Shown here one piece after another: positions 41,389 to 48,417 of a stretch of DNA of 48,417 bases (within the stretch, counting starts at the first letter, position 1; each line of letters begins with the position of its first letter). The DNA is from an uncultured Granulosicoccaceae bacterium (GTDB lineage: Bacteria > Pseudomonadota > Gammaproteobacteria > CALCKW01). A program made the position numbers and the translations under genes. A model generated the notes under the pieces. The model had not been told where the DNA came from and did not search any database. It saw only the letters and a list, made by a program, of their open reading frames with translations. The stretch covers positions 1 through 48,417 of the forward strand of contig CALAMQ010000066.1 of NCBI GenBank assembly GCA_937925815.1, read 5' to 3'.

Positions 41389-41496
41389 GCTATTCACTTG
41401 ATCCAGACAAAGCCGCCGTGTGGCCCAATGCCACCGGCTGAGGGAAAGTTTAGAAGAAATGCCGCTGGCCGTATAACCGCCACACGCACATCCCCG

Positions 41497-42876
41497 TCAG
41501 CCGACCAATCGCAATATGTCGTTGTAGAAGGCCAGACCCATGAGCCCAGCGAGCAAAGCCAAGCCGATCTGCTGGCCGATGAGCTGCGAGCGCTCTGACA
41601 GTGGCGAACCTTTGATCGCCTCAACTGCGAGAAACAACAGGTGCCCACCGTCGAGCACTGGCACCGGCAGCAGGTTTAACACAGCCAGACTGACGCTGAT
41701 CAGGGCGATGAATTTCAGGTAGTGGTCAATGCCAACGCTCGCCGACTGTCCGGCAAACTGGGCAATGGTCAGGGGCCCACTGACATTCTCAAGCGCCGCC
41801 TGACCGGTGACGAGTTTGACAATCATCTGCACCGTCAAAGTCGTCATGTTCCATGTCTCGGCGACTGCTTTGCCGATGGCGTCGAGTGGCCCGTGTCGGT
41901 CCACAGACTGCAAAGTGGCCATCGCGTCCAAGTAGTCTTGATCGGCTTTCGCCGACGCGCCGATAAAACCGAAGCGGTTGTCGCCCTCGCCGCGCACGCC
42001 GGGGATCAGGGTCAGCTCCTGGCGCGCGCCGCTTCGCTCAATCTCGAGCCGCAGCGGCACACCGGGGTTGCCACGGATGTGTTGCACCCAGTCGCCCCAG
42101 TTGGTCACAGCTTGCCCTTCGACAACGAGGATGCGGTCACCGCTTTGCAATCCCGCAGCCGCAGCCGCCTCACCGGGGCTGACTTCGTCAATCACTGGTG
42201 CCAGTGGTGGCAACCAGGGCCGCAGGCCGGCGTCAGCGACGATGTCGCGCCCGTGTTCTAGCGTGCCTTTGGCATCGACCATGAGTTGGATATCGCCACT
42301 CACGCCGTTGCCGTCGCGCACACGCAACACCACAGCTTCATCTGGCGAGGCGAGCGCGCTGTCTAGCATAGCGAGCCTGACGCTCTCCCAACTCGCGGTG
42401 TCCCGTCCGCCGACAGCCACGATCTCAGTCCCTGCCACAACACCGGCCTGCGCGGCGGCAGAGCCTTCCACGGGCGTGTCGAGTCGTGGCGCGAGCCCGG
42501 AGATACCGATGACAAACATCAACCAATAGGCTGCAATGGCGAGCAGGAAGTTAGCTATTGGACCCGCGGCGACGATGGCTGCGCGGGTTGCGACACTCTG
42601 GCGATTGTAGGCCGCCGCTGCCTCGGTCTCGGGCACCTCGCCCTCTCGCTCGTCGAGCATTTTGACGTAGCCGCCGAGCGGGATCATGGCGATCACGTAT
42701 TCGGTGCCGTCGGCGCCAACGCGTTTCCACAGCGGTTTGCCAAATCCCACGGCGAAGCGCAGTACTTTCACACCCAGCTTGCGTGCAGTCCAAAAGTGGC
42801 CGTATTCGTGAATTGCGACCAACACACCGAGCGCAACAATAAACGCGGCGGCGTAAAAGAGGGTATTGCCAATCAT
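41497..42876 (-). CDS. rseP: Site-2 protease RseP
   Basis: RseP is the intramembrane zinc metalloprotease that cleaves anti-sigma factor RseA in the envelope stress response. The 459-residue protein has the zinc motif HEYGH (His23, Glu24, His27) in its first helix, then MIPLGGYVKMLDE, two PDZ domains (about residues 120-290), and the membrane-embedded NLLPVPVLDGGHLLFL motif with the third metal ligand. Its ATG overlaps the dxr stop as ATGA. No sigma-E or RseA gene is in the window. Confidence 0.95.
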   Translation of the reverse strand: MIGNTLFYAAAFIVALGVLVAIHEYGHFWTARKLGVKVLRFAVGFGKPLWKRVGADGTEYVIAMIPLGGYVKMLDEREGEVPETEAAAAYNRQSVATRAAIVAAGPIANFLLAIAAYWLMFVIGISGLAPRLDTPVEGSAAAQAGVVAGTEIVAVGGRDTASWESVRLAMLDSALASPDEAVVLRVRDGNGVSGDIQLMVDAKGTLEHGRDIVADAGLRPWLPPLAPVIDEVSPGEAAAAAGLQSGDRILVVEGQAVTNWGDWVQHIRGNPGVPLRLEIERSGARQELTLIPGVRGEGDNRFGFIGASAKADQDYLDAMATLQSVDRHGPLDAIGKAVAETWNMTTLTVQMIVKLVTGQAALENVSGPLTIAQFAGQSASVGIDHYLKFIALISVSLAVLNLLPVPVLDGGHLLFLAVEAIKGSPLSERSQLIGQQIGLALLAGLMGLAFYNDILRLVG

Positions 42877-44069
42877 GAGCTGAGCACCGAGCAGTGTTGT
42901 AGTTGCGCGCTGGCCACACGGCGAGCAGACGCATCGGCGTCAATCACCGCTTCAAGCGAGTGCGCGGCTCGCGCTTCCACGCGGTTCAAGGTGTGATCAA
43001 CGATATCCATCATGGTTCGAAACGGGATCTGATTGTCGAGAAATCCCTGCACTGCAATTTCGTTGGCGGCGTTGAGTATGGCAGTGGCTGTGCCACCGGC
43101 CTTGGCCGCGTGTCTCGCCAAGCCGAGCGCTGGAAAGCGTTTGTCGTCCGGTGCCTCGAAATCGAGCCGCGCAAGTGCGACCAAATCAAGCGCTTGCGCA
43201 CCGCTGTCGATGCGCTCTGGCCAGGCGAGCGCGTGGGCAATTGGTATGCGCATATCGGCCGCACCGAGCTGCGCCAACAGCGAGCCGTCACGGTAGCGCA
43301 CCAACGAGTGCACCGTGCTCTGCGGGTGGACCACGACGTCGATATCGTCCACCGAAATATCGAACAAAAAACTCGCCTCGATCACTTCGAGCCCCTTGTT
43401 CATCAGGCTCGCCGAGTCGATAGAAATTTTTGGCCCCATCTGCCAGCGCGGATGCGCCAGCGCTTGCGCCGGTGTCACCGCGTCGAGTTCCGCGAGACTC
43501 CACTGGCGAAAGGGACCGCCCGAAGCCGTTAACACGATGCCAGAGACGCCGGTTGTGCACACGCCAGAGGCCTGCTGTGGCAGGCATTGGAAAATCGCGT
43601 TGTGCTCGCTGTCGATCGGCAATAAAGTCGCGCCACACTGCGCAACTTCGTCGAGCAACAGTCTGCCGGTCATCACGAGCGATTCCTTGTTGGCGAGAAG
43701 CACCCGCTTGCCTGCCCGCACCGCCGCCAGCGTCGGTCGCAACCCGGCCGCACCTGTAATCGCCGACATCACAACGTCAGCACCGCCCTCGGTCGCCACG
43801 GCGACTTGCCCGTCGAGCCCAGTGAGCACTTGCGTAGAACTGCTCACCGCTTGCAGCTGTAGCTGTAAGTTCTGCGCGGCCTCTGCGTTCTCCAGTGCAA
43901 CAAACTCTGGGTGAAAACGCTGACAGAGACTGAACATCAGCTCAACACTCTGACCCGCGCTCAGCGCTACCACGCGGTAGCGCTCGGGATGGCGGGCAAT
44001 GACGTCAAGCGTGCTGCTGCCAATTGAACCCGTTGCACCGAGCACACTGATGCCGACTCGTTCGTCCAC
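42873..44069 (-). CDS. dxr: 1-deoxy-D-xylulose 5-phosphate reductoisomerase
   Basis: Dxr (IspC) converts deoxyxylulose 5-phosphate to methylerythritol 4-phosphate with NADPH, in the non-mevalonate isoprenoid pathway. The protein shows ISVLGATGSIGSSTLDVI, VLLANKESLVM, LLPIDSEHNAIFQCL, LTASGGPFRQW, ISIDSASLMNKGLEVIEA and VVHPQSTVHSLVRYRDGS. Upstream starts exist inside cdsA; the GTG at 44069, two bases after the cdsA stop, gives 398 residues, the same as E. coli. The isoprenoid product chain leads to UppS encoded just upstream. Confidence 0.94.
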   Translation of the reverse strand: MDERVGISVLGATGSIGSSTLDVIARHPERYRVVALSAGQSVELMFSLCQRFHPEFVALENAEAAQNLQLQLQAVSSSTQVLTGLDGQVAVATEGGADVVMSAITGAAGLRPTLAAVRAGKRVLLANKESLVMTGRLLLDEVAQCGATLLPIDSEHNAIFQCLPQQASGVCTTGVSGIVLTASGGPFRQWSLAELDAVTPAQALAHPRWQMGPKISIDSASLMNKGLEVIEASFLFDISVDDIDVVVHPQSTVHSLVRYRDGSLLAQLGAADMRIPIAHALAWPERIDSGAQALDLVALARLDFEAPDDKRFPALGLARHAAKAGGTATAILNAANEIAVQGFLDNQIPFRTMMDIVDHTLNRVEARAAHSLEAVIDADASARRVASAQLQHCSVLSS

Positions 44070-44071
44070 TC

Positions 44072-44875
44072 CTACACCAACACAGCTGGGCACAGCGCGA
44101 TGAACACCGGCACTGAGGCGAGCAAGCTGTCGATGCGGTCGAGCACACCGCCGTGACCGGGCAACACCCAGCCACTGTCCTTAACTTTGGCGGCGCGCTT
44201 TAAAGTGCTTTCAAAGAGATCGCCTGCAACTGAGAACACCGCTGCCAACACTGAAGCAACCACCCACGTGACGGGCTGCTGTTGTGCAATCTCAAAAAAC
44301 GGCATGACCGCAAGCGACAGCAACACCACACACACCAAACCGCCGACCAAGCCTTCGACAGATTTACCGGGGCTCAGCGTGGGCGCGAGCTTGTGCCGAC
44401 CGAAACGGCGGCCGGCGAAGTAAGCACCAATGTCAGCGGCCCAGGCGATTGCAAGCACATAGAGTAACAACCAGCTGCTGTTGGCCTGCACCAAGACATC
44501 GAGCACGCACACAACAATTAGAAGTGAAAACACCGTCAGCGCTGTCCAGCGCTGTGGCGAGCCCGGCAAACTGCCGCGCTCGAGCCAAATTAACCACACC
44601 ACGAGCCCAATCCAGCTCACCGCCGCGAGCCTCGCAAGCCACAGTGCAGCCTCCGGTGTGATGAGCTGCATTGCCAATAGTGCAACCACTGACACCGCCA
44701 CTGCACACATCCAGCTCAATTGTTTGGACCAATTTTGCAGCTGCGCGCACTCCTGCGCGGCAAACAGACAGACGACTGCCATCAACACTGAAAAATACAA
44801 GGGCGGCAAAAAGAACAACGTCGAGAGCACCACAGCCACGAGCACCAGTGCTGTGATTACACGCTGTTTAAGCAC
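44072..44875 (-). CDS. cdsA: Phosphatidate cytidylyltransferase
   Basis: CdsA makes CDP-diacylglycerol from phosphatidate and CTP at the inner membrane, feeding phospholipid synthesis. The 267-residue protein has about seven membrane helices. It carries the family signature across FSVAGDLFESTLKRAAKVKD and PGHGGVLDRIDSLL, with the metal-binding Asp residues. LSPGKSVEGLVGGL lies before it. The GTG start overlaps uppS by eight bases and is preceded by GAGG at good spacing; an upstream ATG lies within uppS and was not used. Confidence 0.94.
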   Translation of the reverse strand: MLKQRVITALVLVAVVLSTLFFLPPLYFSVLMAVVCLFAAQECAQLQNWSKQLSWMCAVAVSVVALLAMQLITPEAALWLARLAAVSWIGLVVWLIWLERGSLPGSPQRWTALTVFSLLIVVCVLDVLVQANSSWLLLYVLAIAWAADIGAYFAGRRFGRHKLAPTLSPGKSVEGLVGGLVCVVLLSLAVMPFFEIAQQQPVTWVVASVLAAVFSVAGDLFESTLKRAAKVKDSGWVLPGHGGVLDRIDSLLASVPVFIALCPAVLV

Positions 44876-45623
44876 CGCCGACCGCCTCGACTTGCTCGCC
44901 GGTCTGCCCAAACCGGCGCTGGACCCGGTTAAAGCTTGCGATCGCAACGTCGAATTCCTCGGCGCCGAAGTCCGGCCACATGCAGGCGGTGAAATGAAGC
45001 TCGGTGTACGCCAATTGCCAAATCAAAAAATTCGAGATTCGCACTTCACCACCGGTGCGAATAAAGAGGTCGGGTTCGGGCAGATCACCGAGGCACACGT
45101 GGCGCTGAAACAGCCCGGCGTCGATGGCATCGGGTTCGAGTTCACCGCGACGCACTTGCTCTGCCAGTGACTTTGCGGCCTGCACGATGTCCCAACGCCC
45201 ACCGTAGTTGACGGCGATGTTCAAGTTCAGCTTAGTGCCGGCGCTGGTGTCTTCAACCGCTCGCGCCATCGCTTGCTGCAAGGCTGGAGACAGTTGTGTA
45301 ACGTCACCGACAAAGCGCAATCTGACGCCATATTTCACAAGGTCTTTGACTTCGTTGCGCAATGCCCTGAGAAACAACGTCATCAACACGTTGACCTCTT
45401 CAACGGGCCTTGACCAATTCTCGCTGCTGAACGCAAACAGCGTGAGATTGGGTATGCCAAGTCGCACACAGTGCTCCACAGCGGCGCGCGCTGCACGGGC
45501 ACCCCGGCGATGACCGTAGGTTCGGGGTTTGCCGCGTTGTTTTGCCCACCGACCGTTGCCGTCCATGACAATGGCTACATGCTGAGGCATGGGTGTCACT
45601 TGTGGCGCAGTGTCAGAAGACAT
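44868..45623 (-). CDS. uppS: Undecaprenyl diphosphate synthase
   Basis: UppS adds eight isopentenyl units to farnesyl diphosphate to form the C55 carrier used for peptidoglycan and O-antigen export. The 251-residue protein shows HVAIVMDGNGRWAKQRG with the catalytic Asp, GHRRGA, LFAFSSENWSRP, LNIAVNYGGRWDIV, and LFIRTGGEVRISNFLIWQLAYTEL. It is cytoplasmic. It follows frr by 46 nt and overlaps cdsA. The carrier it makes serves the O-antigen ligase encoded at the left of the window. Confidence 0.95.
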   Translation of the reverse strand: MSSDTAPQVTPMPQHVAIVMDGNGRWAKQRGKPRTYGHRRGARAARAAVEHCVRLGIPNLTLFAFSSENWSRPVEEVNVLMTLFLRALRNEVKDLVKYGVRLRFVGDVTQLSPALQQAMARAVEDTSAGTKLNLNIAVNYGGRWDIVQAAKSLAEQVRRGELEPDAIDAGLFQRHVCLGDLPEPDLFIRTGGEVRISNFLIWQLAYTELHFTACMWPDFGAEEFDVAIASFNRVQRRFGQTGEQVEAVGGA

Positions 45624-45669
45624 CAGGCCTTAAATCCGAGGTAGGTGGACAACAAGATTTGCATCCTGG

Positions 45670-46227
45670 TCACACTTCCATGAGGTCTTTTTCTTTCTCC
45701 GCCAACGCCGCATCAACTTCCTTAACGAAGCGGTCAGTCAGCGCTTGCACATCATTTTCGGCACGGCGCAGTTCGTCTTCTGAGATCTCCTTTTCCTTTT
45801 CGAGCTCTTTGAGGTCGCCGTTGGCGTCTCGGCGAATGTTGCGTACTGCAACCTTGCCACCTTCGGCCTCGGCGCGAACGACTTTAACCAAGTCCTTACG
45901 TCGCTCTTCAGTGAGCGGTGGCAACGGAATGCGAATCACCGTGCCAGCGGTGTTTGGGTTGAGCCCGAGGTCGGAGTCGATGATCGCTTTCTCGACCGCA
46001 GACACCATGCTCTTCTCCCACGGGTTAACCATCAGGGTGCGTGCATCTTCAACCGAGACATTGGCCACTTGGTTGAGCGGCGTCTCCGAGCCGTAATACT
46101 CGACCACTAAGCCGTCGAGCAAACTCGCGTGCGCACGACCCGTGCGAATGCGAGTGAATTCTCTCTTCAATGCCACGATGGACTTTGCCATGCGTGACTC
46201 TGCATCCTGGAGGATGTCGTCAATCAT
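45670..46227 (-). CDS. frr: Ribosome recycling factor
   Basis: Frr splits the post-termination ribosome together with EF-G. The 185-residue protein has the same length as in E. coli. It shows the family pattern [78 protein letters not shown] and the C-terminal helix [16 protein letters not shown]. It follows pyrH by seven bases. Confidence 0.96.
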   Translation of the reverse strand: MIDDILQDAESRMAKSIVALKREFTRIRTGRAHASLLDGLVVEYYGSETPLNQVANVSVEDARTLMVNPWEKSMVSAVEKAIIDSDLGLNPNTAGTVIRIPLPPLTEERRKDLVKVVRAEAEGGKVAVRNIRRDANGDLKELEKEKEISEDELRRAENDVQALTDRFVKEVDAALAEKEKDLMEV

Positions 46228-46234
46228 TGCTGTG

Positions 46235-46966
46235 TTACCTCACCGTTGTACCGACCGTACCACCACACACCACGCGGATCATTTCACCGGGTGTGTTCAA
46301 ATTGAATACGCGAAGCGGTATTTCGTTGTCACGACACATCACCAACGCTGTTGTGTCCATCACACCCAGTTTGCGGGTGATGGCCTCATCGTATGACAAT
46401 TCATCAAACAACACCGCGTCAGGGTTTCGGGCCGGGTCTGAGTCGTAGATGCCGTCCACTTTCGTCGCCTTAAGCATTACGTCCGCGCCGATTTCAGTCG
46501 CGCGCAGGGACGCAGCTGAATCGGTTGTGAAGAACGGGTTACCCGTGCCGGCAGCAAATATCACCACACGCCCTTTTTGCAGGTGGCGCACAGCGCGACG
46601 CTGAATGTAATCCTCGCACACGTCATTGATTCGAAGTGCTGACATCACCCGACTGAAAACGCCAAATTTCTCGAGCGAATCCTGCATCGAGAGGCTGTTG
46701 ATCACCGTTGCCAGCATGCCGATGTGGTCACCGGTCACGCGCTCCATACCGGCCTCAGCGAGGCCCGCACCGCGGAAAATATTGCCCCCGCCGATCACCA
46801 GCGCGACTTCAACGTCCATGTCATTGAGCGATTTGATCTCTTGGGCAATTCGGCGAATAAACGCTGGGTCAATCCCGTAATCCCCATCCCCCATTAACGC
46901 CTCACCGCTCAGCTTGAGGAGAATGCGTTTGTAGACTGGCTTGTCGACTGGATTCGCGTCTGACAT
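46235..46966 (-). CDS. pyrH: UMP kinase
   Basis: PyrH phosphorylates UMP to UDP, controlling pyrimidine nucleotide supply. The 243-residue hexameric amino-acid-kinase-fold enzyme shows [34 protein letters not shown]-type sequence in [37 protein letters not shown], and [21 protein letters not shown] site five bases before the ATG at 46966 fixes the start; 13 upstream codons in frame were not used. A terminator separates it from tsf, so it probably has its own promoter. Confidence 0.96.
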   Translation of the reverse strand: MSDANPVDKPVYKRILLKLSGEALMGDGDYGIDPAFIRRIAQEIKSLNDMDVEVALVIGGGNIFRGAGLAEAGMERVTGDHIGMLATVINSLSMQDSLEKFGVFSRVMSALRINDVCEDYIQRRAVRHLQKGRVVIFAAGTGNPFFTTDSAASLRATEIGADVMLKATKVDGIYDSDPARNPDAVLFDELSYDEAITRKLGVMDTTALVMCRDNEIPLRVFNLNTPGEMIRVVCGGTVGTTVR

Positions 46967-47018
46967 GGATGCCTCAGTGTATTGGTTACCGCCGCGTCGC
47001 GGCATTCAGACAAGTATG

Positions 47019-47051
47019 GACAAAAGAAAGGCCGGCGCAAATGCCGGCCTT
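47019..47051 (-). terminator. Intrinsic terminator of the rpsB-tsf operon
   Basis: AAGGCCGGC (47028-47036) and GCCGGCCTT (47043-47051) form a perfect 9-bp stem with a 6-nt loop. Read leftward, the stem is followed by TCTTTTG, a T-rich tail. It lies 19 nt after the tsf stop codon and before pyrH, as expected for a rho-independent terminator. Confidence 0.85.
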
Positions 47052-47069
47052 GATCTGAGGCGTTGACGG

Positions 47070-47960
47070 TCAGCCGTCGCCCTTGGCAGTGGCCATGACT
47101 TCTGCTGCAAAGTCTTCCTGCTTTTTCTCAATGCCCTCGCCCACTTCAAAGCGCACAAACTCAGTCACAGAGGCAGACGCGCCGTCGAGCAACTTGCCCA
47201 CTGTCTGGTCAGGGTCTTTCACAAAAGCTTGACCGACGAGCGTGATCTCTGCGAGATACTTGCGCATGCGACCGTCGACCATCTTCTCGATGATCTCGTC
47301 GGGCTTGCCGCTCTCTTTGGCTTCAGCGACAAGAATGCCGCGCTCTTTCTCAAGCGTCTCAGCTGGCACACCATTGGAATCAACACACACGGGATTGCTG
47401 GCCGCGACGTGCATTGCAATGTCTTTAGCCAGATCACCGCTGCCGCCACTGATCGCAGCGACCACGCCGATGCGGGCGCCGTGCAGGTAGACACCGAGGT
47501 TGCCACCCTCTGGCGCGCTCACACGCACCGCGCGGCGAACCTGAATGTTCTCACCGATTTTCGCGACCATTGCCTGGCGCACATCGGTCAGCGCATCGCC
47601 GCCGAATGCTGCGACCGGCGAGGCGTTGAGCACCTCGAGATCATCGCCGCGCTCGAGCACGGTCTGCGCAACGGCGTCTGCGAAGGCGATGAAGTCATCA
47701 CCCATCGACACAAAATCCGTCTCGCAGTTGACTTCGACCATCGCGATGGCGCTGCCGTCTTCTGAGGTCGCGGTGACAACTTTGCCTTCCGCTGCAGTGC
47801 GACCGGATTTCTTGTCAGCCTTGGCCAGACCGGAGATACGCATGTTCTCAACGGCCTTTTCCATGTCGCCGCCGGCTTCAACCAGGGCCTTCTTACACTC
47901 CATCATGCCAGCGCCAGTGCGCTCACGGAGTTCTTTGACTTGAGATGCGGAGATTTGCAT
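47070..47960 (-). CDS. tsf: Elongation factor Ts
   Basis: EF-Ts exchanges GDP for GTP on EF-Tu. The 296-residue protein shows the family start [19 protein letters not shown] continuing to [18 protein letters not shown], the signature [14 protein letters not shown], and the coiled-coil and C-terminal modules down to [22 protein letters not shown] site a few bases before the ATG decides the start; 14 upstream codons in frame were excluded. It follows rpsB by about 100 nt and ends at the terminator. Confidence 0.96.
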   Translation of the reverse strand: MQISASQVKELRERTGAGMMECKKALVEAGGDMEKAVENMRISGLAKADKKSGRTAAEGKVVTATSEDGSAIAMVEVNCETDFVSMGDDFIAFADAVAQTVLERGDDLEVLNASPVAAFGGDALTDVRQAMVAKIGENIQVRRAVRVSAPEGGNLGVYLHGARIGVVAAISGGSGDLAKDIAMHVAASNPVCVDSNGVPAETLEKERGILVAEAKESGKPDEIIEKMVDGRMRKYLAEITLVGQAFVKDPDQTVGKLLDGASASVTEFVRFEVGEGIEKKQEDFAAEVMATAKGDG

Positions 47961-48012
47961 CGTCTTCCTCGTATGATTTGTGGGCCGTTGGCAGTGTGGC
48001 AACGGCGCGTTC

Positions 48013-48046
48013 GCGAGGGCCTGTACAGGTGTTGTACAGACCTCGC
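48013..48046 (-). promoter_or_regulatory. Long hairpin in the rpsB-tsf spacer
   Basis: GCGAGG (48013-48018) and CTGTACA (48021-48027) pair with TGTACAG (48033-48039) and CCTCGC (48041-48046), giving 13 bp with a small asymmetric bulge and a 5-nt loop. No T-tract follows on the minus strand, so it is more likely an attenuator, processing or stability element between rpsB and tsf than a full terminator. Confidence 0.6.
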
Positions 48047-48059
48047 CAGGTGTGTTGAC

Positions 48060-48417
48060 TTACTCGGCTTCTGGCGCGGCTGCAGGTGCCGCTGCCTCTT
48101 CCACGAAGTCGTCGTCACGGCCGCCGGATTTGGCGGTTTTCGCGTCCTGGATTGCCTCGGCCGCGGCCCCAGTGAACAGCTTGATTGCGCGCACGGAGTC
48201 GTCGTTACCTGGCACCACGTAATCAACCGGTGCTGGGTTGCAGTTGGAATCCACGATGGCGATGACCGGGATACCGAGCTTGCGGGCTTCAGCGATCGCG
48301 ATTTTCTCGTGCTCGATATCGATCACGAACAGTGCGTCGGGCAGGCGCTCCATGTCTTTGATGCCGCCCAAGCTGGTCTCGAGCTTGTTGCGCTCACGCG
48401 TCAGATCGAGGAATTCT
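48060..48417 (-). CDS. rpsB: 30S ribosomal protein S2 (C-terminal part)
   Basis: Only the last 119 codons are in the window; the start lies beyond the right edge. The visible part matches S2: [60 protein letters not shown] and [17 protein letters not shown]. The end is an acidic, Ala-rich extension ([13 protein letters not shown]). S2 is needed for S1 binding to the small subunit. It is followed by tsf, the conserved order. Confidence 0.95.
   Translation of the reverse strand, partial: EFLDLTRERNKLETSLGGIKDMERLPDALFVIDIEHEKIAIAEARKLGIPVIAIVDSNCNPAPVDYVVPGNDDSVRAIKLFTGAAAEAIQDAKTAKSGGRDDDFVEEAAAPAAAPEAE

Noticed and set aside
1-48417. tRNA, rRNA, CRISPR array, insertion sequence or prophage
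   Set aside because: No T-arm-like motifs in gaps, no repeat-spacer pattern, no transposase or integrase genes and no terminal inverted repeats were seen; coding density leaves little room.

Overview
The window is about 48.4 kb of GC-rich, densely packed chromosome from a Gram-negative bacterium, very probably a gammaproteobacterium. Three things point there: the rpsB-tsf / pyrH-frr-uppS-cdsA-dxr-rseP-bamA-skp-lpxD-fabZ-lpxA block, an sdhE-ygfX pair, and a full outer-membrane toolkit (BamA, Skp, LPS enzymes). No phage, insertion sequence, CRISPR array, tRNA or rRNA gene was seen. I cannot name the genus.

Layout. 1-3 kb: four leftward genes of a surface-glycan locus that runs off the left edge (unknown partial gene, hexapeptide acetyltransferase, FkbM-type methyltransferase, WaaL-type O-antigen ligase). 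3-9 kb: rluB with a DUF1820 gene, moaB, a secreted subtilisin-like protease, truD, a YdcH-like protein, an MBL-fold hydrolase and a HIT protein. 8.9-11.7 kb: leftward group PHP phosphatase-sdhE-ygfX-pdxJ-acpS plus a 55-residue membrane protein. 11.8-15 kb: a small Cys-pair protein, a VanZ-domain protein and a membrane-anchored coiled-coil protein. 15-21 kb: pgl, an LpxL-type acyltransferase, a glycosyltransferase, kdtA, kdkA and an MFS transporter. 21-26.5 kb: leftward run DUF2520 reductase-like gene, panB, panC, a frameshifted D-malate/tartrate dehydrogenase, and an MttB-family methyltransferase. 26.5-28.6 kb: a YtkA/FixH-like protein coupled to a di-heme cytochrome c peroxidase. 28.7-33.8 kb: tmcA, a family 2 glycosyltransferase, an unrecognised protein and a spore-photoproduct-lyase-like radical SAM protein in one overlapping operon, convergent with a YdjM-like membrane protein. 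33.9-48.4 kb: alr-lpxB rightward, then the conserved leftward envelope and translation block to the right edge.

How the genes fit together. LPS synthesis is spread over several loci: lpxD/lpxA in the envelope block, lpxB next to alr, an LpxL-type acyltransferase and a glycosyltransferase near 16 kb, kdtA and kdkA at 18-19.7 kb, and the O-antigen ligase at the left. A Kdo kinase next to the Kdo transferase suggests a phosphorylated, possibly single-Kdo inner core. BamA, Skp and RseP build and monitor the outer membrane; UppS and CdsA supply lipid carriers and phospholipids; Dxr supplies isoprenoid precursors. panB, panC and perhaps the DUF2520 gene make pantothenate.

Many neighbouring genes overlap by 1-20 nt (ATGA, GTGA or TAATG), so translational coupling is common. 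Several convergent pairs overlap tail to tail, by 58 nt for kdtA/kdkA and 24 nt for the protease/truD. The strongest oddities are the single-base frameshift in the dehydrogenase, the SPL-like operon, a 55-residue gene hidden behind acpS, and an in-frame hexanucleotide repeat encoding ten arginines in the MttB homologue.
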